Shown piece by piece: positions 44,448 to 48,600 of a stretch of DNA of 64,000 nucleotides; the first letter of the stretch is position 1, and every line of letters starts with the position of its first letter. A model generated the notes under the pieces. That model made no database searches and was not told the origin of the DNA. It worked only from the letters and a program-made list of their open reading frames with translations. The translations under genes were made by a program, and so were the position numbers. This DNA comes from Metallyticus violacea (Eukaryota; Arthropoda; Insecta; Mantodea; Metallyticidae), in NCBI GenBank assembly GCA_030762175.1, contig CM060833.1, forward strand, positions 72,455,501 to 72,519,500, given 5' to 3'.

Positions 44448-45468
44448 ATTGTGTAAAACGACGGAAACAAAATCTTCACAAAGATCAATGCTGTTGTTCA
44501 AAAAAAGCTACTTTTTCACCTAAGTGAATGATTATTACGGTATGAAGACAATGTTCTTCCTCATATCTATTTTCGTTGGTTCAGAAAATGACTAGTGTAC
44601 CCTTCAAGCTTCTAGCTGTCAAGCCTCGAACACATCGAAAATCTCTTCGTAAACAAAAATAGCGCAGGAAATGCAAGCCTCCTGAAGATCTGTTTCTACT
44701 TGTCATCCGTTAAAGAGTTCATCTGAAAGCTTACAAAACTTAAAGAAAAATAAATAGATCAAAGATTTTAACGCAAATTAAAAACCCTGAATTGTAATGA
44801 TTGACGAGAATGTTTGCTTTAAAAGTTTTGTACAGTAGATTGCTATGGTATAGGCTCCGCAAGAATTTAAACAGTTCGGCACAAGTAGAACTTCACCAGG
44901 CATCGAGCTCAGCCTGTGCGAAATATCAACATGACCAATTTTGCTACCAAGACGCGGCAGCACCCGGAAGCCAAGATTTTAAATAAGTCAATAATGTTTT
45001 GTGGGGAGTTTCCCATCTTACGCCCTCAGATTTTATTTTTTGTACCAAACCTTTGGCTGGAGTGCTTAGTATACCTACAATCTGTCCTTAATTACTTAGA
45101 GTGGAGTATGACTTAACATGGTTATTCCTTTGGATTATACATTTTGAGAATATGCTCTGAGCTTCTAAATGCCATTCTTATTGAAGACTTGTCTGAAAGC
45201 AAATAATTGTTACGTTTTTGTAAACTACTCTACTGATAATGAAGCCATTTTTATTTAGTATTTGTGTTTGTCCTTTTGTGTTTAAATATCTGTGTAGCAG
45301 CAATGGTGCATCTTAAATTTACTATTGGCTATGAAATGTTCAAGATATTTCTGTTATGTAATCGTATAGAGTACTTACACATCTAAGGCGCCATCTTTTT
45401 TGTATTTCGTGTCAACTTCTGGAATGATGAGCTCTCCGTTTACCTTACTATTTGTGTTGTCGTGCATC
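2082..45468 (-). CDS. ABCB1: ABCB full transporter (P-glycoprotein/MDR), 5' 17 coding exons, partial
   Basis: Spliced gene model on the minus strand. ABCB full transporters are plasma-membrane ATP-driven exporters of hydrophobic drugs, insecticides and lipids, arranged TMD1-NBD1-linker-TMD2-NBD2. Coding exons: 45379-45468 (ATG at 45467), 38347-38428, 34935-35131, 30018-30162, 29219-29319, 28736-28907, 25815-25939, 23444-23633, 20431-20655, 18689-18814, 14918-15121, 14033-14293, 11461-11548, 7205-7332, 6819-6962, 3067-3171, 2082-2243. Every junction is GT-AG, phases match throughout, and no stop interrupts the 848 residues. TM1-TM6, all NBD1 motifs, TM7 and TM8 are present; TM9-TM12 and NBD2 lie beyond base 1. 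Introns run from 242 bp to 6.95 kb. The family is certain; which insect paralogue (Mdr49, Mdr65 or other) is not. Confidence 0.95.
2317..2495. repeat. MITE-like inverted repeat
   Basis: Left arm about 2317-2396 and right arm about 2419-2495 are reverse complements with few mismatches (for example GTCGAACTAC and CTCTTATTGCTCCACTT on the left, inverted on the right), separated by an AT-rich loop with a poly(T) run. The same CTCTTATTGCTCCACTT block occurs in the inverted repeat at 34273-34458, so they belong to one family. No coding capacity. Confidence 0.8.
2671..2937 (-). mobile_element. SINE family A, full length, with target-site duplication
   Basis: Reverse-orientation copy: AACGCCCGTTTT tail at the left, GACCTCCTGCTCAC and the tRNA-like head at the right. 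It is flanked by direct repeats taaacttgaacaagattag (2652-2670) and taaacttgaacaagagtag (2938-2956), 19 bp with one mismatch, which defines both ends. It is inserted within a repeat related to the 2317-2495 element. Confidence 0.92.
2957..3040. repeat. Second copy of the right flank of the 2317-2495 inverted repeat
   Basis: This stretch (GATTAGCTTCACTGT, TTTCAATTAACATTTC) matches 2450-2530 (GGTTAGCTTCACTGT, TTCCAATTAACATTTC) closely. It is a tandem duplicate of the element's end, and the SINE at 2671-2937 now separates the two copies. Confidence 0.7.
3067..3171 (-). CDS. ABCB1: ABCB exon 16, residues 760-794, TM8
   Basis: Acceptor tgttgtag, donor gtaagc (3066-3061), phase 0 both ends. It encodes [20 protein letters not shown] followed by [15 protein letters not shown]. 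The first half is the extracellular loop after TM7; residues 775-794 are TM8. No N-glycosylation sequon is present in this loop. Confidence 0.9.
3640..3790 (+). mobile_element. Possible LINE C-terminal remnant
   Basis: Plus-strand reading gives VWFGHF followed by a frame shift, then [19 protein letters not shown] and a WEIVKRG-like end. This resembles the RWFGH...R-RR-KRGRPRKTW tail seen after many non-LTR reverse transcriptases. Short and decayed, so low confidence. Confidence 0.3.
4060..4860 (-). pseudogene. Possible frame-shifted pseudogene of unknown protein
   Basis: On the minus strand two overlapping open stretches in different frames carry protein-like sequence: [20 protein letters not shown] and [17 protein letters not shown] in one, [20 protein letters not shown] in the next. 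Further upstream on the same strand (to about 4860), open stretches with similar composition are broken by stops. The run looks like one old coding sequence with at least one frame shift near 4250. I do not recognise the family. A decayed transposon ORF is the alternative. Confidence 0.35.
5525..5590 (-). ncRNA. Hammerhead-ribozyme-like motif in a dispersed repeat
   Basis: On the minus strand CTGATGA (5575-5569) is followed by T, a 6-bp hairpin GGGAGC/GCTCCT with loop GATT, then GAAAC (5551-5547) and ATGTC. CUGANGA-stem II-GAAA is the conserved hammerhead core; ACAUGU can form the 2-bp stem III seen in Penelope-type hammerheads, and GUC would be the cleavage triplet. Stem I pairing is weak (TAAAC with GTTTTA). 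One U separates A9 from stem II, which is unusual. Activity is untested. Confidence 0.5.
6819..6962 (-). CDS. ABCB1: ABCB exon 15, residues 712-759, TM7
   Basis: Acceptor ctttttcag, phase 0 both ends. It encodes [20 protein letters not shown], with [11 protein letters not shown] equivalent to the conserved WRIMKLNxxEW, then TM7 at about 732-755 and the [13 protein letters not shown] turn. The donor lies in a perfect (GTAA) tandem, so alternative donors 4, 8 or 12 bases downstream exist; only the first keeps the frame with exon 16. Confidence 0.94.
7205..7332 (-). CDS. ABCB1: ABCB exon 14, residues 670-711, interdomain linker
   Basis: Acceptor tctctttcag; the donor starts gtacat (7204-7199), which is weaker than the others. 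Phase 1 in, 0 out. It encodes a charged, poorly conserved linker rich in Glu, Arg and Asn, with [17 protein letters not shown] in its second half. The RQIS and LKAS serines resemble basophilic kinase sites, and the same region is phosphorylated in vertebrate P-glycoprotein. The kinase inference rests only on the local sequence. Confidence 0.88.
8762..8827. repeat. (GAT)n(TTA)n(GAT)n microsatellite
   Basis: Compound trinucleotide repeat: GAT units, then TTA units, then GAT units again. The reading frame across it that codes for poly-isoleucine on the minus strand is a repeat artefact. Confidence 0.93.
8989..9159 (+). mobile_element. SINE family A, internally deleted
   Basis: Head GGTGGCTAATTGTTAAGGC, then CCTCCCTGACTGAGGTTTTC joined directly to AATTTATCATTTCATCTC and the tail ACATTAAACATTATTC. 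The middle block (CCTCAGTC...CCTGG) present in other copies is missing. Confidence 0.75.
9684..10878 (-). mobile_element. mariner transposon with both terminal inverted repeats, decayed transposase
   Basis: The ends CCTAGGGTGTTCTAAAAG (9684) and, inverted, CAAGGTGTGTTCTAAAAG (10878) are 18-base TIRs with 14 matches, and each is flanked by TA, the mariner target site. The 1195-bp length is close to the family's 1.3 kb. Minus-strand translation shows VDETWIHQD and VMTTVFW, then, after frame shifts, [20 protein letters not shown] and a [15 protein letters not shown] segment. These correspond to the DDE catalytic motifs DETW and DNA.SH. Stops and frame shifts make it inactive. It lies in intron 13 in the same orientation as the ABCB gene. 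Confidence 0.93.
11461..11548 (-). CDS. ABCB1: ABCB exon 13, residues 640-668, end of NBD1
   Basis: Acceptor gtgttgtag, donor gtatgt (11460-11455), phase 0 in and 1 out. It encodes [20 protein letters not shown] then VMADPTLTQ. This matches the NBD1 tail (VEKGNHDELMKEKGIYFKLV) that closes the domain and starts the linker. The single remaining G is completed as a glycine codon in exon 14. Confidence 0.94.
13420..13548. repeat. Inverted-repeat element carrying a hammerhead-like core
   Basis: Terminal inverted repeats: ATCATATAACAAATTATT at 13424-13441 and its complement AATAATTTGTTATATGAT at 13526-13543. Between them are a hammerhead-like motif and the block CAGTGAAATTTGAGTGACTT. The last block recurs at 38168-38190 (AGTGAAATTTGAGTAATTT), so this is one dispersed family. 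Confidence 0.7.
13438..13491 (+). ncRNA. Hammerhead-ribozyme-like motif with intact CUGANGA and stem I
   Basis: Stem I ATTTCACTG (13438-13446) pairs with CAGTGGAAT (13483-13491), 9 bp with one wobble. The core CTGACGA (13447-13453) is followed by T, stem II GAAGG/CCTTT (13455-13459 and 13467-13471) and GAAA (13472-13475). The TATATCC that follows stands where a 2-bp stem III and the cleavage site are expected, and the usual C after GAAA is T. Core and stems are therefore close to consensus, but stem III looks damaged. Confidence 0.5.
13884..13985 (+). mobile_element. tRNA-derived SINE head, family D
   Basis: GTAGCTCAATTGGTAACTC (A box) and ATTCAAATCCTGACC (B box) at tRNA spacing, but no CCA-ready acceptor stem. 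The 3' end lies about 45 bp from exon 12. A related head in reverse orientation occurs at 24270-24402. Confidence 0.65.
14033..14293 (-). CDS. ABCB1: ABCB exon 12, residues 553-639, NBD1 signature, Walker B, H-loop
   Basis: Acceptor gcttgcag, donor gtgagt (14032-14027), phase 0 both ends. It contains [20 protein letters not shown] with the ABC signature LSGGQ at 565-569. Walker B ILLLDE is at 585-590, with E590 the expected catalytic base, and the D-loop SALD is at 593-596. H621 in VTHRLS is the switch histidine. No key residue is missing, so NBD1 should be catalytically competent. Confidence 0.97.
14294..14917 (-). other. Intron 11 of the ABCB gene
   Basis: 624 bp containing a (TTA)n(TTG)n microsatellite at 14387-14452; otherwise no recognisable feature. 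Confidence 0.8.
14387..14452. repeat. (TTA)n(TTG)n microsatellite
   Basis: About 16 TTA units running into six TTG units; the second block may derive from the first by repeated point change. Confidence 0.93.
14918..15121 (-). CDS. ABCB1: ABCB exon 11, residues 485-552, NBD1 Q-loop
   Basis: Acceptor ttttctag, donor gtataa (14917-14912), phase 0 both ends. It starts [20 protein letters not shown] and contains [19 protein letters not shown]509 is the Q-loop glutamine that couples the NBD to the intracellular arms; YGRED and the [15 protein letters not shown] helix follow. The order is as in all ABCB NBD1 sequences. Confidence 0.95.
15259..15306. repeat. (AAT)n microsatellite
   Basis: About 16 uninterrupted AAT units. 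Confidence 0.95.
17045..17580 (-). mobile_element. mariner remnant, N-terminal half of transposase
   Basis: Minus strand from ATG at 17580: [20 protein letters not shown] then [20 protein letters not shown], followed by frame shifts into [20 protein letters not shown] and, in another frame, a [24 protein letters not shown] segment. This is the paired helix-turn-helix DNA-binding region of mariner transposases. The catalytic half is missing. Confidence 0.8.
18318..18560 (+). mobile_element. mariner remnant, internally deleted, catalytic DETW motif
   Basis: Plus-strand open frame: [20 protein letters not shown] then [18 protein letters not shown] and a [16 protein letters not shown] end. GDETW with YxPE matches the first catalytic Asp region of mariner, and the IPEQxFQKC part resembles the C-terminus, so the middle of the gene is deleted. 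Opposite in orientation to the remnant at 17045-17580. Confidence 0.75.
18689..18814 (-). CDS. ABCB1: ABCB exon 10, residues 443-484, NBD1 Walker A
   Basis: Acceptor attgctag, donor gtaagt (18688-18683), phase 0 both ends. It encodes [19 protein letters not shown] then [19 protein letters not shown]. The Walker A P-loop GSSGCGKS is at 461-468, and K467 contacts the ATP phosphates. A mariner fragment on the opposite strand ends only 129 bp from the donor side (18560). Confidence 0.96.
18846..19235. repeat. 390-bp repeat, copy 1
   Basis: Nearly identical to 21977-22371. The match starts at AGGTTTCAAAAGAAAGAGAG and ends at GGTTAGTGTAGATTTT; by eye the copies differ at roughly 5% of positions plus short indels. 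No open frame or TIR was seen. The outer edge is about 32 bp from the exon 10 acceptor. Confidence 0.92.
19389..19447 (+). mobile_element. 5'-truncated SINE family A with poly(A) tail and perfect TSD
   Basis: Only the last part of the SINE is present (CGCCTGTGGTGCCTCAGTAG, GGGCGTTAAACACTACTC) followed by about 13 A. It is bounded by perfect 12-bp direct repeats acatttatctta at 19377-19388 and 19448-19459. This is a young insertion showing target-primed reverse transcription with 5' truncation. Confidence 0.95.
20431..20655 (-). CDS. ABCB1: ABCB exon 9, residues 368-442, TM6 and start of NBD1
   Basis: Acceptor tatgtcacag, donor gtcagt (20430-20425), phase 0 both ends. TM6 continues from the previous exon through [14 protein letters not shown]. 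It is followed by the conserved [18 protein letters not shown] helix leading to the NBD, then [12 protein letters not shown] at the end. Y435 in FEYP is the A-loop tyrosine that stacks on the ATP adenine. Length and spacing match the family. Confidence 0.95.
21640..23030 (-). mobile_element. Non-LTR retrotransposon (LINE) reverse transcriptase, decayed and interrupted
   Basis: Minus-strand translation in shifting frames shows, in correct RT order, [20 protein letters not shown] then [12 protein letters not shown] (22800-22900), QFVFRK (near 22545), [20 protein letters not shown] (about 22400-22450), [15 protein letters not shown] (near 21880) and [12 protein letters not shown] (21790-21835). 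These are the jockey/CR1-type RT motifs, including the FADD active site. Stops and frame shifts make it nonfunctional. A 395-bp foreign block splits it at 21977-22371. Confidence 0.9.
21977..22371. repeat. 390-bp repeat, copy 2, inserted in a LINE
   Basis: Second copy of the 18846-19235 sequence. RT homology stops on one side (DHESLLKK... near 22380) and resumes on the other ([13 protein letters not shown] at about 21940-21970), so this block is an insertion into the LINE. No clear TSD or TIR at the junctions. Confidence 0.9.
23444..23633 (-). CDS. ABCB1: ABCB exon 8, residues 305-367, TM5
   Basis: The acceptor is ctattgacag at 23634-23643; the exon starts A-TAT-ATG so that the junction reads [18 protein letters not shown], which aligns without gaps to the family ERYNKNLEEAKRIGIKK. 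The open frame extends further upstream, but an acceptor there would put the preceding codon out of phase. TM5 is at about 323-346 and includes [10 protein letters not shown]. The donor is gtaagt (23443-23438), phase 0 out. It ends [11 protein letters not shown], a short extracellular loop and the start of TM6. Confidence 0.93.
23985..24550 (-). mobile_element. Two diverged SINE family D copies in tandem
   Basis: GCCATGTGTTAAGACAAG with TTTGGAGTCAGATAGGAGAA (about 24009-24045) matches GCCATGTGTTAGGCAAGG with TTTGGAACCAGAGTCATAAA (about 24284-24320). On the minus strand 24402-24330 reads as a tRNA-like head, GGTAGCTCAGATGGAAGAGT with B box GGTTTCAGTCCTGG. The blocks following each copy also match (GCAAATCTCCC and GCAAATCTTCCCC). 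Boundaries are approximate. Confidence 0.55.
24575..25390 (+). mobile_element. mariner remnant spanning most of the transposase
   Basis: Plus-strand translation, with many stops and shifts, follows mariner order: [20 protein letters not shown] and IHDIIKEGS (second HTH), [45 protein letters not shown] (the DETW region, mutated), [11 protein letters not shown] (second catalytic motif, mutated) and a [13 protein letters not shown] C-terminal segment. It is an old, inactive copy in the orientation opposite to the host gene. Confidence 0.65.
25815..25939 (-). CDS. ABCB1: ABCB exon 7, residues 263-303, second intracellular arm
   Basis: Acceptor catttgcag, donor gtgagt (25814-25809), phase 0 in and 2 out. 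It contains [20 protein letters not shown] then FGGEDKEVA, one of the most conserved ABCB segments ([20 protein letters not shown]). This forms the second intracellular loop and its coupling helix. The split arginine codon is completed by exon 8, giving ARYMEKL across the junction. Confidence 0.96.
26540..27235 (+). mobile_element. Possible Tc1/mariner (DDE_3-type) transposase remnant
   Basis: Plus-strand reading in mixed frames gives a [21 protein letters not shown] segment, then [20 protein letters not shown]. This resembles the region ...FTDEAHFHLSGYVN...ENPHVIHEEPLHPEKV... of IS630/Tc1-type transposases. Frames change every 50-100 bp. The assignment rests on this one segment. Confidence 0.35.
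27329..27452. repeat. Compound (GAT)n(GGT)n(GATGGT)n microsatellite
   Basis: About 17 GAT units, then about 10 GGT units, then about 7 GATGGT units. Two plus-strand frames across it read as poly-Asp/Gly and poly-Met/Val; these are repeat artefacts, and the block lies inside intron 6. Confidence 0.95.
27976..28210 (+). mobile_element. SINE family A, diverged
   Basis: Head GGGTGGCCAAGATTGTTAAG, diverged body (ATCATCCTCCATGATTGAAG, GAATCTTAGGCCTGGAAT) and tail AATGGGCATTAAGTAG. More diverged than the copy at 2671-2937, and lacking a clear B box. Confidence 0.7.
28736..28907 (-). CDS. ABCB1: ABCB exon 6, residues 206-262, TM3 and TM4
   Basis: Acceptor tttatttacag, donor gtaagt (28735-28730). 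It encodes [16 protein letters not shown], matching the family D(V/L)xKIxEGIGDKIGMF. TM3 is at about 218-237, the HGWKLTLV connection follows at 238-245, and TM4 is at about 242-260. It ends in phase 0 with IVAK. The short intron upstream (311 bp) begins with a run of guanines on the plus strand. Confidence 0.95.
28908..29218 (-). other. Intron 5 of the ABCB gene
   Basis: 311 bp of AT-rich sequence with a poly(G) run at 28921-28930; nothing else recognisable. Confidence 0.8.
29219..29319 (-). CDS. ABCB1: ABCB exon 5, residues 172-204, first intracellular arm
   Basis: Acceptor tactttcag, donor gtatgt (29218-29213), phase 0 in and 2 out. It encodes [20 protein letters not shown] followed by [13 protein letters not shown]. 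This is the coupling-helix region between TM2 and TM3 that contacts the NBDs; the [10 protein letters not shown] signature corresponds to IMRQEIGWFD of mammalian P-glycoprotein. The split codon completes as glutamate in exon 6. Confidence 0.94.
29320..30017 (-). other. Intron 4 of the ABCB gene
   Basis: 698 bp; no repeat family or coding remnant recognised. Confidence 0.75.
30018..30162 (-). CDS. ABCB1: ABCB exon 4, residues 124-171, TM2
   Basis: Acceptor tgttcacag, donor gtaata (30017-30012), phase 0 out. It opens with [20 protein letters not shown], which is extracellular loop 1 with a second sequon NGT at residue 125. TM2 follows at about residues 143-165 and ends LLNFTAQKQ, the start of the first intracellular arm. 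The acceptor is placed so that the first A completes the leucine codon of exon 3. Confidence 0.93.
32477..32514 (-). mobile_element. SINE family A tail fragment
   Basis: GTTTAACACCC and ACTACTGAGGCACCAAGGTGG match the 3' end of family A in reverse orientation. Only about 38 bp remain. Confidence 0.5.
33178..33225 (-). ncRNA. Hammerhead-like motif, left palindrome arm
   Basis: Mirror copy of 33240-33287 on the minus strand, which is the sense strand of the ABCB pre-mRNA. Same predicted stems; see that entry. Confidence 0.45.
33240..33287 (+). ncRNA. Hammerhead-like motif, right palindrome arm
   Basis: Stem I TTTTGG (33240-33245) pairs with CCAAAA (33282-33287). The core TTGACAA (33246-33252) stands where CUGANGA is expected, then T, stem II GTGAGG/CCTCAC (33254-33259 and 33266-33271, loop AATGTA), GAAA (33272-33275) and ACATGT giving a 2-bp stem III, with GUA as cleavage triplet before stem I. 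All helices form, but C3 is U and G8 is A. These two bases pair with each other in active hammerheads, so the pair would be U-A. Activity is doubtful without a test. Confidence 0.45.
34273..34458. repeat. MITE-like inverted repeat with decayed hammerhead-like centre
   Basis: Arms 34273-34346 and about 34391-34458 are imperfect reverse complements (TATGTCAACCTAAACAC against GTGTTTAGGTCAACATA). They share CTCTTATTGCTCCACTT-type sequence with the element at 2317-2495. On the minus strand the centre reads CCAAGGA, T, GAAGAC/GTCTTC hairpin, GAAAC, TGGTA. This is a hammerhead layout with two core bases lost (U4, G5). Stem I TATGATACTTTAC-type pairing is long. Confidence 0.75.
34935..35131 (-). CDS. 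ABCB1: ABCB exon 3, residues 58-122, TM1
   Basis: Acceptor tgtttccag, donor gtaagt (34934-34929), phase 0 in and 2 out. It starts [19 protein letters not shown]. The hydrophobic stretch at about residues 66-90 is TM1. It is followed by the conserved MYGEYT turn and the start of the first extracellular loop, which carries the N-glycosylation sequon NIT at residue 105. This loop is N-glycosylated in vertebrate P-glycoproteins. The split leucine codon is completed by exon 4. Confidence 0.94.
35132..38346 (-). other. Intron 2 of the ABCB gene
   Basis: 3.2 kb. It contains a poly(C) run at 36590-36600 and a hammerhead-family element at 38050-38215. 36240-37150 is slightly more complex than its surroundings, but I could not assign it; the rest is AT-rich with nothing recognisable. 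Confidence 0.7.
38050..38215. repeat. Inverted-repeat element with decayed hammerhead-like centre
   Basis: Left arm (AATCACTCAAATTTCACTAA at 38074-38093) is the inverse of the right arm (TTAGTGAAATTTGAGTAATT at about 38168-38187). The centre, plus strand, reads CTGATTA (38131-38137), T, stem II GAAGGC/GCCTTC (38139-38144 and 38149-38154, loop AACA), AAAAC. It resembles CTGANGA-hairpin-GAAAC with two core changes. Same family as 13420-13548. Confidence 0.7.
38347..38428 (-). CDS. ABCB1: ABCB exon 2, residues 31-57 (N-terminal cytoplasmic)
   Basis: Acceptor ttggtttcag, donor gtgagt (38346-38341). The first base completes the valine codon begun in exon 1, and the exon ends in phase 0. It encodes [20 protein letters not shown] then PVSFHQL, a proline- and glutamate-rich segment ending in the conserved (V)SFxxLFRY entry to TM1, which exon 3 continues. 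A competing AG two bases downstream would break the frame, so 38428 is chosen as the exon start. No catalytic residues are expected here. Confidence 0.9.
40431..40545 (+). mobile_element. SINE family A head, diverged and truncated
   Basis: ACTGGGCGAGGTCGTTGAGG with CACGGACCTATGAATGGGAA follows the family A head (GGTGGCCAAGGTCGTTAAGG, CGAACTCGTGAGTGGGAGG). CCTCTCCACAACCGTTCTCC then GTGACT replaces the CCTCCCTGACTGAGG block. No tail found. Confidence 0.55.
40840..40960 (+). mobile_element. Possible LINE reverse-transcriptase C-terminal fragment
   Basis: Plus-strand reading [20 protein letters not shown] then [20 protein letters not shown]. It resembles the LLxIYRALVRSxLxYG segment downstream of non-LTR RT domains. 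About 40 residues only. Confidence 0.4.
41085..41890 (-). mobile_element. mariner remnant, C-terminal two thirds of transposase
   Basis: Minus-strand translation with frame shifts: [20 protein letters not shown] then [71 protein letters not shown] and a [12 protein letters not shown] end. Segment order and content match mariner transposases (second catalytic region to C-terminus), but the DNARPH block is deleted. Inactive. A different subfamily from the 9684-10878 copy, judging by these segments. Confidence 0.85.
42219..42295. repeat. Palindromic (AAT)n(ATT)n microsatellite
   Basis: About nine AAT units followed directly by about 17 ATT units, so the junction can fold as a hairpin. Confidence 0.93.
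42855..43450 (+). repeat. Degenerate tandem array, about four units of 140-165 bp
   Basis: The core C(T/G)AGAGCGATTTTTAAATTTT-like block recurs near 42960, 43100, 43243 and 43409. Each is preceded by GTTG-AAAAA-CAAATATTG and an AAACTATTTTT...TTATTT-AAT block and followed by TTTCAGGTAAAC-like sequence and CCCCxTTCT. Units diverge by roughly a quarter by eye. Two units carry GCGATCGC- or GCGGCCGC-like CpG-rich cores. No array outside this block was found. Confidence 0.85.
43530..43585. repeat. Compound CT/CTCA/CGCA/CA microsatellite
   Basis: CTCCCCCCCCCT, then CT units, then TCAC, GCAC and AC units in sequence. Confidence 0.9.
44415..44442 (+). repeat. Poly(A) tract (28 nt)
   Basis: Homopolymer following GGTTAACTT. 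No recognisable retroelement body upstream, so it is not called a retroposon tail. Confidence 0.85.
45379..45468 (-). CDS. ABCB1: ABCB exon 1 (first coding exon), residues 1-29 plus split codon
   Basis: Begins after a polypyrimidine-poor acceptor (tgttacag) with a single G, then ATG at 45467. The peptide starts [19 protein letters not shown] and is a short, charged cytoplasmic N-terminus, as usual for the family. The donor is gtaagt at 45378-45373, leaving two bases of a valine codon (phase 2) that exon 2 completes. The ATG lies one base inside the exon, so the 5' UTR must come from at least one further upstream exon, which I could not identify. A 39-base poly(T) tract lies about 180 bp upstream. 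The start codon is inferred from homology and splice position. Confidence 0.85.
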
Positions 45469-45643
45469 CTGTAACAAAACAAAAAATATATAGTGTATGA
45501 AACAGTAATGCAATTATAAGGCTGTATATATTCATCAAGACTCGAGCTACGAGTCAAGGACACGAGCTCGATCTTACAAAAGTCACAAGTTGTAAAATAA
45601 AACAAAAACGCTACGAAATATCTCACTGACACAAGTTGGAGGC

Positions 45644-45687
<44 letters not shown>

Positions 45688-48600
45688 CCCACAGAAAATG
45701 TTTAAAACAACGCATAAAATTACTCCATATTTTTTAGGGCAAACAAAATAAAACTTTAAAAATTCGCTTATTAGATCCCTAAAATCATTCTGACAATCCC
45801 TTACATCACTGTGATATTGGCTTGGAATTAACAGTCTCGATAATAACACAATGTTCAATTTTGCAAGAAAAGATAAAGCAAGGAGAGGTCAGTATGAAGA
45901 TAATGAAGTACAAAAAACATTTGGTTATAATAATAAAATCCTTAAGGACACTTGGTAGAGATTTTGGGTGAAAAATAGATTTCTGGTTTTATGCATACTA
46001 TGAAAATACTTTATTCGCAGATTACGCCATATATAATTTTTTGTGTTTGGGGACATTTAAATAGATTTAAATGGCAATTTAATAAGACCCACCATGCTGT
46101 TACACAACAACTCTTATCTTCTGTTATCATTTGCCGTAATTTGCATATTTTTAACTTTAAATGCATTTTTATCAAAAACTATGTTAGCCGGAGCTATTAA
46201 TTTTTTGCGCATGTGCAAAACATACTTTACACATTGATTGAAATTTGCATAAAATAATGACAATATGAAACTTTATATTTTTGCTTTAAATTAAATATTT
46301 CATCAGCAATGTTAAGTAAAAATTTGCAAAATCTACGGAAGTGAGATTAATAGTTTGTGAAAAAGTAAAAATGTTATAACAATTAATATTTTCTGGTTTG
46401 TTAAAATAATTATGTAAAATAACAATTTAGATTAGTCAAAATTTAAAAACAATTGTTATATATTACAAATAATTGCTTAAAAGTTGTAATTTTTTCATTT
46501 GGATAAACGGTGTAGTTTTTCAGAAATTTAATTTGTGTTCTATTGAGATCCAGCATGAAAATTGCCATTATGTCTCTACCAAGTTTATATAGATGTGTGA
46601 AAAAGCACGAGGTAGGGTAAAATATGTTGAATGCTGTAATAAAGATGATAAGAGGAGTTATATGGTTTGGAACAAGAGTTGTCAAGTTTAGGCTGTAGGA
46701 TCAAAATAGAGATATTTCCAATGTATGAGAGAAGGATAATATCTGGCATAATTTATTACGAGACTGGGTTATTGAGAGAGAAATCGCTTTTAGAGTAAAG
46801 AATGAATACTACCAACAGAACTAGTTCAGAATAAGATGCGGCGCTTAAATCCAGAGAAAAATGTAAAGAAATAAGTTGTTCAAGGAAATAAACAAGCTAA
46901 ACAAATAAAATCTGTGAAAAAAAAAACGATTATAGATAATGGTTTCAACTGTGATGGTTTTAACTGTTTGTATGAATCCAATTAGTTGATAACCCTGGTG
47001 CTGTGGATATTGGTTTAATAAGAAAATTAGTTACTAAATTATTAGAAAGATTAATAATTAATAAATACAAAATAGTATAGGTGATAAGTTGACTATTTAA
47101 TTCTGTATCTTATTTTGTACTCGTATTTACTTAAATTGAGGCATTGAATAAATTCATTCATATATCACGATTTTTCGCGAAATTGACACTTTACGACTGT
47201 AGCGGCTGTGTTTGACAGCACTAATAGTAATGGAGGTCTCACACACGATGACAAAAGAGCAACGGGAAAGATGGTGATTTTGTTTTGATGCTAGTGGCAG
47301 TGGCAAATAGTGATTAGATAGATATATAATATCGGAAAAAGTTTATTGCGTAGCTTTCTTGAATGCTTATGAAATATGGTAGCTCAACAAGTTATTTTCA
47401 TTTTAATAATTATATGTACACATGTCACCACTTTCAGATAACACTTTGAGTCAAAACCGTACAGCGGCTAGAGTGACGTGAACGAGGTATTCGGAGCAAA
47501 TTACTCTACAAATAAAAAACTTGAAATATACATTATCATAAGTAATTGCAAATTTATAATAAAAGTTAGTTTTATTTCTGTTTCATTTATAAAAGGTAAT
47601 ATGCAATATCAGTAATGTAAGTGCTAAGTACATTTTAGGATGAACGAGACCGATTTCAATGAAACTAGGTAGAATGCTCAATTAAGTCATAATGAATTTA
47701 ACTGTAATTATAATTTGTCCGATAATAACACATACGTACTGAAAAGTGTAATTCGGTACGGCCAACTTCAATGCAACAATACTACATACGTAAGAGAAGC
47801 TGTAGCACCAATTTCAATATAAATATTAGAACAGTTTTAGAATCGCAATATTTTAAGTATTTGTGCTTATGATTTCAGCCCCCTCCCCCACCCATATTTG
47901 TAAGTTTCCCCATTATGGTTCTGTAAGTTATACCTTTTTAGAGAGTTTTTGTGAAAGTGATCTGCTGAAACTCCCAAATATTTAACTTCTGTCACGTTCA
48001 CTTTCAGCTATATTAGTATTGCAATATACATTTTCAAGAATAAACGCAAATGGTATTATTGACACCTAGCTTCATGTTTTTTTTTTTAAAAACAAACTTA
48101 CGTCTAGTTCTAGTCTCTAATACATTATTTAATATTTTCCATCAATCTGTTTTTTTTTTCGCTTGCTTGTTTGCATGCGTTTTTTAAATTTATAGTTTAT
48201 TCATATTAGAGTGTATACGCTCACCTACCTTTTCGTACAGCTGTCAAGTTATTTTGACACAAGCAAGGTATAAAATGTCACCACTGTGTCGTGCCACCCT
48301 GAGCCCTCCATGTTTATAAAGTTATCGCTCGGAAAAAATGATAATTATCAGTGAATTCAGGATACATTAATTGACCATGCTACAAAGGTTCATTGAAACA
48401 GGTCCGGTGTGGCTGAAACTGTTTACGCTCAAAATTAGGATATTAGCAGTTTTTTATGATGGCTATTCTCTAGGGCCTAGGCAATCAGTTAGTATCTGAC
48501 ATAATTATATAATCGATTGCTACAGTAAACATTTTCCTACCTATGTATGCCACATAAAATATGGAGGGTATCGCATATTGGACCTTTGCTGTGTTCTGAC

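Larger units (their letters stand above)
38429..45378 (-). other. Intron 1 of the ABCB gene
   Basis: 6.95 kb. It contains a SINE head (40431), a possible LINE tail (40840-40960), a mariner remnant (41085-41890), an AAT/TTA palindromic microsatellite and a tandem array (42855-43450). 38520-39460 and 43600-45370 hold no recognised element apart from poly(A). CpG becomes much more frequent above about 39.5 kb. Confidence 0.75.

Noticed and set aside
45583..45858. Lysine-run open frame upstream of exon 1
   Set aside because: Generated by the 39-base poly(T) tract; not conserved in the family N-terminus, and the ATG after the acceptor is preferred.
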